From: Pararge aegeria
Taxonomy: Eukaryota; Arthropoda; Insecta; Lepidoptera; Nymphalidae
Assembly: GCF_905163445.1 (NCBI RefSeq)
Contig: NC_053189.1
Location: 17,378,001-17,442,000 of the forward strand
Reading direction: 5' to 3'
DNA length: 64,000 nt
Part shown: piece after piece, positions 34,400-45,725 of the stretch
How positions within the stretch are numbered: the stretch's first letter is position 1
How the letters are laid out: every line of letters begins with the position of its first letter
Notes under the pieces: generated by a model
What the model was told of the DNA's origin: nothing
Seen by the model: only the letters and a program-made list of their open reading frames with translations
The model's database searches: none
Position numbers and translations under genes: made by a program

Positions 34400-35170
34400 T
34401 CTCATTGTAATGAGTCTGATATGAAGAGGAACTTCTCTGAAATGTTTCGCAATAATTATATCACGTGGGTGCCCGGGAGACAGACTGACTTTGCGACTTA
34501 ATGGGGATTACATCCTTATGGGGACCGATGGGCGTTAGGGTCCCAAGCCGCTCCATAGGGGACACCACAAAAGCAAAACACTAGATTCCGAGAAGGTTGT
34601 AACGAATCTACCCTACTTGCTAAATAAACAATATTTTGGGGGGACTCACAATCGACTTGTTTCTAGTCCGAGATCAGGTAGGAGTCCACCGTTGCGATGC
34701 GTGAGTTGGGGCTCGCAACTACCATTAATTCAATATGATAGATATTGATGGTACCATAAAGACTTCTTCATGTACTAAGAGGAAGGAGTGATTCATAGTG
34801 AATCCACTATGCCGTTTAACGGAGATATGAATGCCTGGAGTAGGGAGATGAAGTTCAATATGCTATGAAGTTTAAATTATGAGGAGATGGAGACATTATG
34901 TTGATAACGGGATCTAGTGGTTATCTAGGTCCTATTTTTATGCCATTTAAGGTGATCTAGTTTTGTGAACTCGTTGCTTCTGACGCTCTAAAAGTCTTGA
35001 GGTATTATGGGACAACAAGGTTGGGGTCCTAGCCTCTGGATGATCATGTGCCAGTATTATTTAAGAAATTATGAAACCTTACGGAGAGATCTTTGTTAGG
35101 AACGACTTGGTTTAGTTACAAGGTGGACAAACGTCATCCAGCGAATCAAAGGTTACAATGATGCTAATGA
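34400..35170. other. Unassigned block in cadherin intron 6
   Basis: A stretch with more G on the plus strand than its surroundings and no long frame, no SINE or LINE motif and no clear terminal repeats. May be a diverged transposon or LTR. Confidence 0.35.
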
Positions 35171-35225
35171 TGACCAAGTCTTATACAAGAACTACCCATG
35201 TTCTATCAACATTTTCTGTTTCCAG

Positions 35226-35418
35226 GATGGTAAGCTGAACTCTACAGCCCACGTAGAAGTCAAAGTAGTGGATGTACAGAATACACCGCCTGTATTTAGC
35301 GGGTCGCTAAGTGGCTCTCTGTCGGAAGACGCACCGGTTGGTACCGTGGCCCTCATCATAAAAGCCCGTGACGCCGACCGCGCCCAACCCAGAGACGTGA
35401 AACTGGAACTCATCACTA
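35226..35418 (+). CDS. Cad87A: Cadherin exon 7 (EC2/EC3 junction)
   Basis: Residues 220-284. The EC2-EC3 linker reads D-V-Q-N-T-P-P-V-F and lacks the second acidic Ca2+ ligand, so this junction may bind less Ca2+. EC3 then begins with L-S-E-D-A-P-V-G-T. It ends in phase 1 before GTATGT. Confidence 0.9.
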
Positions 35419-35494
35419 GTATGTATTATTTTACACTCGCTAGAGCCCGCAACTTTGCCCGCCTTTGGCCTATGTCTCCAGCAGAGCTACCATA

Positions 35495-35720
35495 GGCAGG
35501 AGACAACAATTATATCCCCCGATTATATCCCCTGGCAGGGGATTATTAACGTGTCCTTCTACTAAAGCACGCGTACATAGAATAGGAGAAGTTTATTATA
35601 ACATATAAATTATTTGGATATTATTTCACTTGCTCTTGCTATTAATGCTCAGAGAGTTGATAAAGTTGTGGGGGAAGATACATTTTTATCCCTTCCACGG
35701 GTGATAATTGTCTCCTGCCC
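35495..35720. mobile_element. MITE with GGCAGGAGACAA ends
   Basis: Inverted ends: GGCAGGAGACAACAATTAT at the left and ATAATTGTCTCCTGCC at the right, 226 bp overall. No coding content. The target duplication is not clear. In cadherin intron 7. Confidence 0.65.
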
Positions 35721-36028
35721 ATGCTAGCCATGCTGGATTCAACTATTATATAATATAAAACACAAATTGACACTTGTAAGCAATTTTTTATATTTTGTAG
35801 ATACCGTTCCAAGTATTCTAAAATTTTTCTGTTTTGCTGCCTGTTTTACCGCGGCGATAAAAAATGGAATTCCAAGCTTATAATATCTGAGACGTCAAGG
35901 TCAAAGCATTTTCTGAACTAGGCTAGTATAGACTTGTTTTCCAGAAAATTATGGAGCCACCCAATTTTTAGCCAGGACTTTGGAATTGACACCGAAACCA
36001 TTGTATTGACTTATACTTTCGTACACAG

Positions 36029-36141
36029 ATCCCCTCGACTTTTTCTGGTTGGACAGTAACTCGGGTGAACTGAAAACTGCAAAGCCCTTGGACAGGGAAG
36101 CTCTTGCCGACCCATCATCACCCCTTAACCTCACAGTTAGG
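36029..36141 (+). CDS. Cad87A: Cadherin exon 8 (EC3, middle)
   Basis: Residues 284-321. It contains D-S-N-S-G-E-L and L-D-R-E. It enters in phase 1 from acceptor ACACAG and leaves in phase 0 at GTAAGT. Confidence 0.88.
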
Positions 36142-36569
36142 GTAAGTTGTTCTGCTTATAATTTTAATCTCTTTCAAAAAGCACTATATTTAAGAAATTA
36201 ATTTTTTTTTTTTTGGAAAAAAGCGCTTCTCTCAAATTTCAATAAAATATATCACTTAAAAAAGATCGCCTCAACTATAAGATGAAATATTTTTTTATAT
36301 AATTTACGTGTTATTTAGTAACCAATAATCTAAGTGCATGAAATTCGCGTATTTCTGTAACCGCAACCATCCATAGTCCTTTTTTGTCATGCAAAAAATG
36401 CGATTATACAATACATACGAACGTACGCAATTAACATGCTGCAAGATTAGGTTTGTGTGCGCGCTGGTCCTTCCAATGAGTATAGTACTTAAAATCACAT
36501 ATGCTAGATTTTTCGATTTTAATTATAGTGATTGGTAGATTTTAAATTAAGTCTCTTTTATGTTTAAAG

Positions 36570-36767
36570 GCGAGTGAAATCGTAAACGGTGTACCAGTAA
36601 TCTCCAACCTTACATCAACACTAGCTACTGTCACAATCACCATAAAGGACGTGAATGATGAGCCACCTCGATTCAACAGACGCGAGTATAGTGTAGAGCT
36701 ACCAGAGAGTCTGCCTTTTGGCACGCCACTACCCAACCTGGATATGGTCGTGACTGATACTGATGTG
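36570..36767 (+). CDS. Cad87A: Cadherin exon 9 (EC3/EC4 junction)
   Basis: Residues 322-387, phase 0. Linker D-V-N-D-E-P-P-R-F, then EC4 with Y-S-V-E-L-P-E-S. The acceptor is TTTAAAG and the donor GTTCGT is weak, but the frame continues cleanly into exon 10. Confidence 0.85.
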
Positions 36768-37296
36768 GTTCGTTTAAATTTTATTTCCTCGCATTTTTTC
36801 AGCTACAGCTTCTGATTAGTGTAGTGTTTCTTTGTCTCGTTGACTTGGGTGATACGTTGTATATATTTACTTAACAATATACCACGTCAATGTTGTGCCA
36901 ACTAAATCTGGGGCCCTGATTTTAAGTGGGTTTAATGAACATCCTTTTACAGTAAGTTTCAACGCAATAGCATTTCTGCCATCAGCTGCTCTCATCGGAG
37001 CAATATCGGATCAAATTCGAATTAGGTATCTATCGAACGAGTAATATGGTTGATAACGTCTAAAATACTCTTTAAACTTTTATGTTACTGTAGCATCAAT
37101 CAGTGATGCGAATTCGTACTCTACGAACTCTATTGGTAATAGAGAAAAGGTCGGACTAACGAGCGTTGTTTGCTTTATGTCGAGTTACTACGAATATATA
37201 TATTTTTGGGCATATAATTCATGAAGCTTTATTATTCAAATTCACAAGTCATCTTAAAGTTTGCAATTTCTTAATGTAGTATAATGTCGATTTCAG

Positions 37297-37449
37297 GGCC
37301 TAAACTCCGTATTCTCTCTTCGTTTATCGGATGAGATGGGTGCGTTCATTGTTGAACCTTCTACAGCAACAGGTAGTGCTACTGTTACTCTGCGACTTAA
37401 TTCAAGCTTGGATTATGAAGATCCGAACCAGAGGAAATTTATTTTAGAG
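37297..37449 (+). CDS. Cad87A: Cadherin exon 10 (EC4, middle)
   Basis: Residues 388-438, phase 0. It carries the core strands of EC4 and L-D-Y-E-D. Acceptor ATTTCAG, donor GTAAAG. Confidence 0.87.
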
Positions 37450-37811
37450 GTAAAGTAAACTAAAAATATTTTGTTAGGCTAATATAACTTATCAATCATA
37501 ACATTAACATTAAAATATCAATTAAAGAAATATGGTGCCAAAGCCCCTTGTCGTATACCAGTTCGAATAAAATGATTAAAAATACCTAAACTGAATTATT
37601 AAATATATATCTAATACATATTCGTGTAATTTACAAACACACGTATAATAATGTATATTATACATAATATACAGATTTTATTATACATAATAGAAAATCT
37701 GGAACGCAAATTTCATATGATAATCTGTATCAAAAGCCTTCGTAAAATCACCCACAAATAACGGAGTTGCTCTTGTCACAAAAATGTATTGTAATAATAT
37801 TAGTATACTTT

Positions 37812-38065
37812 GACGGCCGATTGGCGCAGTGGGCAACGACTCTGCTTTCTGAGTCCAAGGCCGTGGGTTCGATTCCCAAAACTGGAAAATGTTTGTGTGA
37901 TTTTCATGAACGGTTTTTAAATGGTGTTTTTCGGTACATTATAAGTATTTATGTATATCTATTATTAGATATTCATCAGTCATCTTAGTACCCATTACAC
38001 AAGCTACGCTTACTTTGGGGCTAGATGGCGATGTGTGTACTGTTTTATTATATTTATTTATATAT
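37812..38065 (+). repeat. tRNA-derived SINE, family C
   Basis: GACGGCCGATTGGCGCAGTG head, ending in TATTTATTTATAT. About 40 bp before exon 11. Confidence 0.82.
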
Positions 38066-38101
38066 TTATATAACATAAACTTTAGAATAAACTCCTTTTA
38101 G

Positions 38102-38289
38102 GTAATTGCCGAAGAACTTCACACATCACCGCGTCTATCCTCGAAAGCAAGTGTAACAGTATCGTTAACGGACGTGAATGATAACGCTCCTCAATTTGCT
38201 GATGGACCATATTCTACATCAGTGGCCGAAGCAGCACCTGCTGGCACCAGGGTTGCTGCTATCAGAGCGACTGACAGGGATACTGGAAG
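38102..38289 (+). CDS. Cad87A: Cadherin exon 11 (EC4/EC5 junction)
   Basis: Residues 439-501. It has a full linker, D-V-N-D-N-A-P-Q-F, then EC5 with V-A-E-A-A-P-A-G-T and A-T-D-R-D-T-G. It ends in phase 2. Confidence 0.92.
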
Positions 38290-38419
38290 GTAATTTTACC
38301 CTTACAATAGACTTCCTTATTTCTTAAATATTGTCAAGTGTTTTATAAATATTGTCAATTTCTTTAATAGTGTTTATCAACGGGTAAATACAACGGGGAC
38401 TAAGAGTCCCGTCAAAGTC

Positions 38420-38600
38420 AAAGTCAAAAATATCTTTATTCAAGTAACCATAGTTAGCACTTTTGATGCGTACATGATAATGACACGGTAGTGAGATGAT
38501 GGCGATAACCATATTCGTAAACATACAACTAAAGCTACGAGGTTTCCAAACGCGTCCTGGTCTAAGAAGCCCACAACAAAAGTCATAGCCACGGTCCATA
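38420..38600 (-). repeat. Interspersed repeat E
   Basis: CAAAAATATCTTTATTCAAG and CCAAACGCGTCCTGGTCTAAG, shared with 52440-52625. Confidence 0.6.
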
Positions 38601-38690
38601 CAACTGGGTAGACAAATCCAAAAATATTATCGTGGTATGTACCCGTTGAACTATATTTAAGAAATGTTGATTAACCACGAAAATCTTAGT
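38590..38690 (-). repeat. Partial copy of the 20273-20389 element
   Basis: In reverse orientation it shares the GGGTACATACCACGAT end, the GGATTTGTC segment and the AACATTTCTTAA flank with 20255-20345. Confidence 0.55.
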
Positions 38691-39239
38691 TTAAAAATGT
38701 CCTTATTTTTTTTTTATTTTAGATTAGATATAGATTGTGGAAAATATCGATAGTATACATCGGATTTAATGGACTTCATAGCTCGTAGGAAAACCGATCC
38801 TTATTTAACAGTTTTCACTAAAATCGCTAGATGCTAGATGTATGCAAGATTTAAACCATGTAGTTTTAGTTTACATACATATTTGCAGGATTGTCGTGCA
38901 TCACAGCAGTTTATTTAGCTTGTTTCATATATTAAAGAAAAGAAAATGATCCATTTAAAGTTTGGTCGGTTTGTATTTGCTCATCTTAAGATTATAATTG
39001 GCTGCACTGTTAAAACCAGTAAGCAACGGACTGACTTGATTTTTGACAATAAGTTATTTGAAAGAAGAAGAGTAACATAGGCTACTTTTTATCGAGGATG
39101 CTCTTCTAATAATTTTCTTCTTAGAAGTTCGGAAGCGTTTGGAACCCCTTAGCTTTAGTTTTAAGTTAACGAGTTAACGATCTAAATAATATGTACACAT
39201 TTTTCAAGTAATGTACGCATCCTTAGTGCCATCTACTAT

Positions 39240-39520
39240 GGACCTTCTTGAATAAAGATATTTTTGAATATTGAATGGAAACAGGCGTCACTTTGCGGAA
39301 ATCCATGATATATTATAAAAATTAAGCTTAATTTGCTATACTCTGCGAAAAGCAGGAGAAACTGTATGGTGTAATTTATAATTTCTTCAAAACTTCACAA
39401 CAAACAGATCTTCGGCAATGTACCCTCTACGCACGTTTCGCCCCGAAACCAGAGCATCCCGAAAAGATGTTGACTTTACAATGAATAATTGTTAAGTCAA
39501 AGATATTTTTGACTTTGACT
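39240..39520 (-). repeat. Interspersed repeat G, bounded by LINE-like tails
   Basis: GCGTCACTTTGCGGAAATCC to CGCACGTTTCGCCCCGAAACC; flanked by TTGAATAAAGATATTTTTGAA and AAAGATATTTTTGACTTTG. Confidence 0.6.
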
Positions 39521-39574
39521 TTGATATCGTAATAAGTGCCGATTTTTTTTTTTATATCAACAGAAGTACCAATA

Positions 39575-39667
39575 TATCAACACATTACCGGCTCACAAGG
39601 CACGGGTGACCAGTGAGAATGGGTTAAGTCCACAGTCCACGCTGGCCCAGTGCGGATTGGTGCACGG
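39575..39667 (-). repeat. SINE family A fragment
   Basis: ACATTACCGGCTCACAAGGC and GGCCCAGTGCGGATTGGTG. Confidence 0.55.
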
Positions 39668-40299
39668 TACGGAAATAGTCATCTGTGATCAATATGACTT
39701 TTGCCGTACTAATAGTAATGGGGTTTGCATAAATGATGCAAAGTCTCAGGGTTCAAATACCTCAATGGGTACAAGTCGCGGCAAGTAAGTCTAGCGCTGA
39801 ACGAAACGTGGAGGGGATAGCTGCGCATGGGTACTGTCGCGCAGGCAATACAATCATTACTTTAACTAATAAAGTAATGATTATTATCCAATGAAAATGA
39901 TATTATTTAATTGTAATGTGTGTGTCTGTGTGTAGTGTAAATGCATGTTTGAGTGTGAGTATATGTGTTTGTCATTTTAGAGTTTCAAGTTCCAAAGATT
40001 TCTTGTTATCTAGGCTATAATTTTTAACAAGTTTATGGGGAATAGAAAAATAAAAACATTCATTAAAACAACAACAGAAATTAACAGTAATAACAATACG
40101 CGAATACGAAGTGCGCGGGGTGTCGTATCGGTACGGGAGACGGAATACGACTGAAGAGCCAATAAGCGCCTGCGAACGATACGCACATCCTCCCCTCGAC
40201 CCTCTGATTCCCCATGATACCTTATTTTAGACTTCTGCGCAATAACGGTCGCCGCTAGAGTTTCGTGCCGCTACTTATACCTCAATGAATTTCTTAAAG
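39668..40299. other. No gene seen
   Basis: A CG-richer piece at 40100-40200 has no supported frame. Confidence 0.4.
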
Positions 40300-40497
40300 A
40301 CATTGCTTGGAAGCATCCGGCTCCGCTTTCATCTCTCACAAGATAGAAAAATGAATGTTAAAATTTAAAATGTATTGTTGATGTTGGAAAAGAGCAACTG
40401 CTGAGTTTCTTGCCGGCTTCTTCTCGGTAGAATCTGCCTTCCGAACCGGTGGTGTGGCTTATATTAGGCCTACTTGAAATAAATGAATTTTGATTTT
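40300..40497 (+). repeat. Interspersed repeat D
   Basis: GAAGCATCCGGCTCCGCTTTC through GAGTTTCTTGCCGGCTTC to CTTGAAATAAATGAATTTTG, opposite in orientation to the 63318 copy. Confidence 0.7.
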
Positions 40498-40556
40498 TTA
40501 TTTGAATACTTCAATCAAGGTTTTTACCGGTTTGTGATGTTTAAATATTGTTTTAG

Positions 40557-40719
40557 ATTTGGCACAGAAGGCATCGTTTACCAGCTATCTGGCAATGGTG
40601 CTGACCTTTTCAACGTGGACAATCGGAGCGGTGTTATCACAGTAGCACCTTGCCCCAGGCCCGGACAAGCGCCGTGCCTTGACTATGAGACAAGAAAAGA
40701 TTACTTCTTGCAATATAAA
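40557..40719 (+). CDS. Cad87A: Cadherin exon 12 (EC5, middle)
   Basis: Residues 501-555. It contains V-D-N-R-S-G-V-I-T-V and then a small insert with two cysteines (A-P-C...A-P-C) before L-D-Y-E. The pair may form a local disulfide. A SINE starts about 20 bases past the donor. Confidence 0.9.
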
Positions 40720-40738
40720 GTAAATATTTGTAATATAT

Positions 40739-40973
40739 TTGACGGCCGCTTGGCGCAGAGGGCAGCGACCCTGCTTTCTGAGTCCAAGGCCTTGGTACGA
40801 TTCCCAGAACTGGAAAATGTATGTGATGGACATGTATGATTTTCAATGTCTGGGTTTTTATGTAAATTAGTAGTATTTATGTATATTATTCATCAGTCAT
40901 CTGAGTACCCATAACACAAGCTAACGCTTACTTTGGGGCTGGATTGCGATGTGTCGTAGCATATTTATTTATT
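40739..40973 (+). repeat. tRNA-derived SINE, family C
   Basis: Starts about 20 bases after the exon 12 donor (GACGGCCGCTTGGCGCAGAG) and ends TATTTATTTATTTA. Confidence 0.82.
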
Positions 40974-40975
40974 TA

Positions 40976-41395
40976 CTAGCTGTCGCCCGCGATTTCGTCT
41001 GCGTTTGATTTTGTTTTTCGATGTGGCATTCAATTGGCATTTAAGTATTCAGTATGGCTAAGCCTTAAATGAGGGGTTTGCTGCAGTCCACTGAGGAGTT
41101 CTGTCCTCTATCTCCAAATACATTCATCAGATCTGCACAAAGTTTTGGCAAAATTAAAAACATTTTATAACCTCTACAGTACAAAAATAATTATTTAAAT
41201 CGGTTATAATTTGTTGGAGTTATGGTGTAAAGTCGTCAAACACTTTCATCCCCTCTCCAAAAGGAACCGAGCTTAATGTCGCGATAAAAAGTATCCTATA
41301 TTACTTCTAACACTTCCAAGAATATGGGTACAAAGTTTTATGAGTAGTTTTTGCGTGAAAGCGTAACAAACAAACTTACATTGACATTTATACTC
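40976..41395 (-). mobile_element. Helitron-like repeat J
   Basis: CTAGCTGTCGCCCGCGATTTCG at the left, abutting the SINE tail; ends AACAAACAAACTTACATTG. Confidence 0.55.
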
Positions 41396-41399
41396 CTCA

Positions 41400-41530
41400 T
41401 TTGTACACTACATCAAGTTCAGAAAAACAAAAAAAAAAGGAAAAAAGTCAAGTATCTAGTAGGATACAAAAGGCGGCCTTATCGCCAAGTAGCGATCTAT
41501 GCTAGGCAACCTTAGGATTAGGAAAACTAA
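41400..41530 (-). repeat. LINE 3'-end repeat
   Basis: GGCGGCCTTATCGCCAAGTAGC then GCTAGGCAACC, as at 5690-5900. Confidence 0.55.
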
Positions 41531-41644
41531 AAAACGAAGAGGTGGGGTAAGCTGTTTACAACATACATATGAATAACTACAGATGGCACTAATACAACAA
41601 TTCTATTGAAAAATATAAAAAAAATATATTCGTTATTATAATAT

Positions 41645-42030
41645 GATTGGACAACCCCAGCGGTTAGCACTGTGGATATAAGGAAAAGGTCCCAGGTTAG
41701 ATTCCCAGCAGAGGCTATATGGAAATTTATATTTCCTAAAGTTTCTCGGGTGGGCTTCGGCCGTGGCTTGTTACCACCCTACCCTAAGACGTGCCGCTAA
41801 GCGTTTTAGCATTCCGCTACGATGTCGCTTAAAAACTTATTATAAGGGGGATTCGTTTAATATGGATAAAGATCTATATTCATGTTAAGAAAACATTAAA
41901 CTTAAAACTTAAAATATAATGATAACATATAACTCTCATATCCCTAACAGGTTAGCACGTTATTATCTTAGACTACATCATCACTTACCATCAGATGAGA
42001 TTGCAGTAAAGAGCTAACTTTTAGCGGCAT
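41645..42030 (+). repeat. Interspersed repeat B with tRNA-like head
   Basis: CCCCAGCGGTTAGCACTG and AGGTTAGATTCCCAGC look like A and B boxes; body AAGACGTGCCGCTAAGCG, tail CTTACCATCAGATGAGATTG. Confidence 0.6.
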
Positions 42031-42247
42031 AAAAAAATAATAAGAAGAGAGCGGTTTATAGTTAGACCTAGATCACTCAAAATATCCATTCTATTAAAGA
42101 GAAATTTTGAAACGCAAAATTATTTATCGGCATCGTAATAATCAGTTGAGAGATACTATATACGCCTAACATTGTAAGAAAACATAGCATTCTCTAAACA
42201 TAATAATGTTTCCTTTCCTTTCACAACCCTAAACTACAAAATTGATA

Positions 42248-42505
42248 AATAAATAAATATACTACGACAATACACACATCACCATCTAGCCACAAAGTAA
42301 ACGGATCTTGTGTTATGGGTACTGGGATGTCTGATGAATATTTTTATAAATAATATACATGAATGCTTACATTATACAGATAAACATCCAGACATTGAAA
42401 AATATTCATGTTCAACACACAAATATTTTCCATTTGTGGAAATCGAACCCACGGCGTCGGGCTCAGAAAGCAGGGTCGCTGCCAACATCACCAATTGACC
42501 TTCAC
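42248..42505 (-). repeat. tRNA-derived SINE, family C
   Basis: Inverted copy, tail TAAATAAATATACTACG, head GGAAATCGAACCCACGGC. Confidence 0.8.
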
Positions 42506-42511
42506 ACTAAT

Positions 42512-42815
42512 TATGGGGCGTCCATAAATGACCCCCCCCCCCCCCCCCGTTAGATGTCGTGAGATTTAATTCAACCCCCTCCCCCATCCCTCAATCTCAC
42601 GTGAGAATTTTCAAAACTTGGGTTTCTTGGTTAACGCGTTGGACTGTTAATTGTAAAAGGACCAATGGACCAAAATAGTATAATTCTTTTTTGTTGCAAT
42701 CAGAAAAAAAATTGCGTGATATTCGCCCTCTCTCCAACGTAAGATTAGATGAGATTTGCCTCGACCCCCTCGCCCCCTTGCATATCTCACGTATTGAATG
42801 AACGCCCCCTTAGAT
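42512..42815. mobile_element. Possible MITE with GGGGCGT ends and a poly-C run
   Basis: GGGGCGTCCAT at the left and ATGAACGCCCCC at the right are loosely inverted. A 17-base C run lies at 42532-42548. In cadherin intron 12. Confidence 0.45.
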
Positions 42816-42849
42816 CAGCTGAAGATCCTAACATATATATTGTTTCTAG

Positions 42850-42999
42850 GCTACAGATGACGATGGAGCAGGACAAATGACAGTGGTCTCCCTCCAGATA
42901 TCACTCACTGATTCCAACGACAACCCGCCTATTTTTATTACGCCAGTCTACAGGGCGTCCATTGATGAAGATGCTGTGAAGTTTGAACCAGAGTTATTG
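42850..42999 (+). CDS. Cad87A: Cadherin exon 13 (EC5/EC6 junction)
   Basis: Residues 556-605, phase 0. It starts A-T-D-D-D-G-A and has linker D-S-N-D-N-P-P-I-F, then EC6 with A-S-I-D-E-D-A. Acceptor GTTTCTAG, donor GTAACT. Confidence 0.9.
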
Positions 43000-43027
43000 G
43001 TAACTAATATTAAGAAGTGATATCGTA

Positions 43028-43258
43028 ATAGCGGTGATAGTCCAGCTCGAGTCCCAGCACGCACCTATAACTCTAAGTTCTGTGCGTTTTATGCAATTAA
43101 AATATCACTTGCTTCAACAACGTGAGGAAACCTATATGCCTAAGAGTTATCTGTAATGTTCTCAAACGTGTGTGGAGTCCACCAATCCGCATCAGGCCAG
43201 CGGCCTTAACACTTTGTGGGAGAAGACTCGCGACCTATAGTGGGCCGGTAAATATGAT
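43028..43258 (+). repeat. SINE family A
   Basis: Starts 29 bases after the exon 13 donor (AGCGGTGATAGTCC) and ends TATAGTGGGCCGG. The B-box is eroded. Confidence 0.72.
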
Positions 43259-43319
43259 GCAATACTGAACTAGAGCTACCGACATTGCTCAGCGAGCCGC
43301 AAAGCTCTACTTTTTCTCA

Positions 43320-43535
43320 GTTCCGTGCATTTTAAGCAATTAAAACATCTCCGGCTTCAACTTTGAACGAAAACATCGTGAGGAAACCTACATGCCTGAG
43401 AGTTATCCGTAATGTTCTCAAAGGTGTGTGGAGTCCACCAATCCCGATCGGGCCAGCGCGTTGTACTACGGCCTTAACCCTTTGTGGAAGGAGACCCGTG
43501 CCCTGTAGTGGGCCGGTGATGGGTTTATATGATGA
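43320..43535 (+). repeat. SINE family A, headless
   Basis: CATCGTGAGGAAACCTACATGC to CCCTGTAGTGGGCCGGTGATGG. Confidence 0.75.
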
Positions 43536-43734
43536 TGAGGCCACTTATTTAGTCATTATAACATGCAGGGTATTGTCTCTCAAATTAGTGAAATCACCCC
43601 GCGCACTTATGACTTCAATACCACGGAATGCCCACAAAAAAATCCCACTTACACTGTTTTATGGTAAACGTTTTACATTTTATATGATGCAATACTGAAC
43701 CGACATTGCTCAGCGAGTCGTAAATTTAAAGTGG

Positions 43735-43822
43735 ATGTTGGGATCCTAAGGATCCTAAACTCCCTACAAAAGACTCCCTATACTCAGCAATGGAAGCTAA
43801 TCGGTTGAATTGATGATGATGA
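43735..43822 (+). pseudogene. RTE-like LINE tail remnant
   Basis: Only the last codons and the tail remain (CTCCCTACAAAAGACTC, then GATGATGATG). Confidence 0.5.
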
Positions 43823-43853
43823 TGATTTTAATACTTTTGTTCATTTTACACAG

Positions 43854-44015
43854 GTTCAAGCCCGCGATGTAGATACAACTTCAGATATTCGCTATTCAAT
43901 TGCTTATCCCCCGGATTCTCCATTCTGGATCGAACCGATAACTGGCAGAATTTCCGTCAGAGGCGGCGCCATTTTGAATTCCACAAATGAAAATCGAATC
44001 GTGCTTACTATAGTG
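43854..44015 (+). CDS. Cad87A: Cadherin exon 14 (EC6, middle)
   Basis: Residues 606-659, phase 0. It has A-R-D-V-D and I-T-G-R-I-S-V, with N-S-T as a possible N-glycosylation site. The L-D-R-E motif is missing from this repeat. Confidence 0.87.
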
Positions 44016-44391
44016 GTGAGTATTGTAAACAGCAACATTATTTCATGCTATACGTCTTCGCAAATTTTATGTTCAACTTTATACTATAAAACTGTTAATA
44101 TGTTTCTTGATAAAATACTGGCCGAATTAAAAAAAATATTGGACTGTTTCTAATGATATAAAAGATTACTTAAAAGGTGCTAATATTATTACTTAACCCA
44201 TGTTTAACAACAAATTGGACTGTTATTAAAGCTATATAAAAGGTGCTAATTTTATTACACAATGCAGCAATTGTTTTAAATCCATATTTAACCATGACGA
44301 ACCTGATTCATGGGAGTAGCGGGTAGCTTATTATAGAAATGGTGACAAAAATTAATACGCTTATTAAAATTTTAAAACTATAATCTAATAG

Positions 44392-44680
44392 TTAGCAGTG
44401 AGAGCCCAGTGGCTTCACTTGCGAAATTCGAAGCCCAGGACGCACCTGTATCTTTTCTTAGTTATATGCGTTTGAAGTTATTAAAATATCACTTGCTCCA
44501 ACGGTGAAGGAAGACATCGTGAGGAAACCTGCATGCTTGAGAGTTTTCAATTATGTTCTCAAAGCGGTGTGAAGTTCACCAATTCGCACTAGGCCAGCTG
44601 GTGGACAACGGCCTAATCTGTTCTCATTGTGGTTGGAGACCCGTGCCCTATGATGGGCTCGTAATTAGTTGATATTATGA
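44392..44680 (+). repeat. SINE family A
   Basis: GCAGTGAGAGCCCAGTGGC head to GGAGACCCGTGCCC; ends 39 bases before exon 15. Confidence 0.72.
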
Positions 44681-44718
44681 ATCACACTCAATTTGTTATT
44701 ATTTTCTTATATTTAAAG

Positions 44719-44842
44719 GCCACTGACGGTGTCCACAATGCAACCTGCAAAGTGGAGATCACAATCCGAGACGTAAACAATCACGCCCCAGCTTTTGACA
44801 CTGATAAATACGACGCTAGTATTGCAGAAGATGCAGCGATTG
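44719..44842 (+). CDS. Cad87A: Cadherin exon 15 (EC6/EC7 junction)
   Basis: Residues 660-701. The linker is D-V-N-N-H-A-P-A-F, where N-H replaces the usual D-N. EC7 begins Y-D-A-S-I-A-E-D-A. It ends in phase 1 at GTATGT. Confidence 0.9.
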
Positions 44843-45205
44843 GTATGTATTAATTTTGTTTAATTTTTGATTGAAATTGAATTTGATTTTAATTTATATT
44901 AATCAGGAATTTTATGGATTTATTGTGTTGGCACTGATATTACGAAAACAGCCGACAACGGCCGACACGGTCCGCAAAGAACGCAGCGCTACCAGTGCAG
45001 TGGCAAGTGACAACAAATAGACATTAATTACGAGAAAGAAAAAAAACACTTATGTTAAGAAATTCATCATAGTTTCATCAAACATCCAACATATTGCATG
45101 CACGCGGTACAAAGTGTACAACATACAGACAATGCAATCACATCGCCAAATTTCAGTTCGAAACTGTAACCGAAGTTACTGAGAAACCAACAATTTTACC
45201 AACAG

Positions 45206-45397
45206 GTACTGAGGTGTCAGCAGTAAGAGCAACGGATCTTGACAGTGGTATAAACGCAGAAATGAAATATGGTATACAAAAAGGGGCTTTGGATTCCTTT
45301 ATCATTGATAACGTGACTGGAGTAGTTACTGTGGCATCTAAGCTTGACTTTGACAGACGCAATACATATCGGATACAGATCGTCGCTACTGATATGG
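45206..45397 (+). CDS. Cad87A: Cadherin exon 16 (EC7, middle)
   Basis: Residues 701-765. The acceptor is AACAG at 45205. It contains A-T-D-L-D-S-G-I-N-A and V-T-G-V-V-T-V-A, then L-D-F-D-R. The open frame upstream of the acceptor is intron; entry in phase 1 matches exon 15. Confidence 0.9.
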
Positions 45398-45725
45398 GTA
45401 AGGGAAATCAAGAAAGCACCTTTCATACAAATTATCACCAGAAAAAGGAAATAAATTAAATTATTGACTGGAAAAATTCTAGAAATATTGCGCATTAATG
45501 TCAAATAAAACTGATCAAATTGATATTTTAACTACCGAACTTTATAAATAAATTTGATTAATTTGACATCTTCTAGGTCTGTTATATCTTTTCTCGAAAA
45601 GCAAAATCGGAACCCTTGCTGTTGGGCAACCAATGCAATTGCATCTAGTCTTAAAATTACAATATTAATTCCTAAATTTACAAAAGTCCTAAAATTACAA
45701 AACTAATATTAATGACTTATTTTAG

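Noticed and set aside
39606..39788. 60-codon frame in intron 11
   Set aside because: It overlaps a minus-strand SINE fragment and shows no cadherin or other motif.
6122..42505. tRNA genes at GGCGCAGTGG...GGTTCGATTCCC sites
   Set aside because: Each is followed by the same SINE body and AT-rich tail and none folds to a full cloverleaf by eye; they are SINE heads.
42532..42548. Poly-C run as a functional site
   Set aside because: More likely slippage in a MITE-like repeat; length could also be a sequencing artefact.
45094..45205. ATG-initiated extension of exon 16
   Set aside because: Phase-1 joining to exon 15 at acceptor 45205 restores the EC7 sequence; the upstream part is intron.
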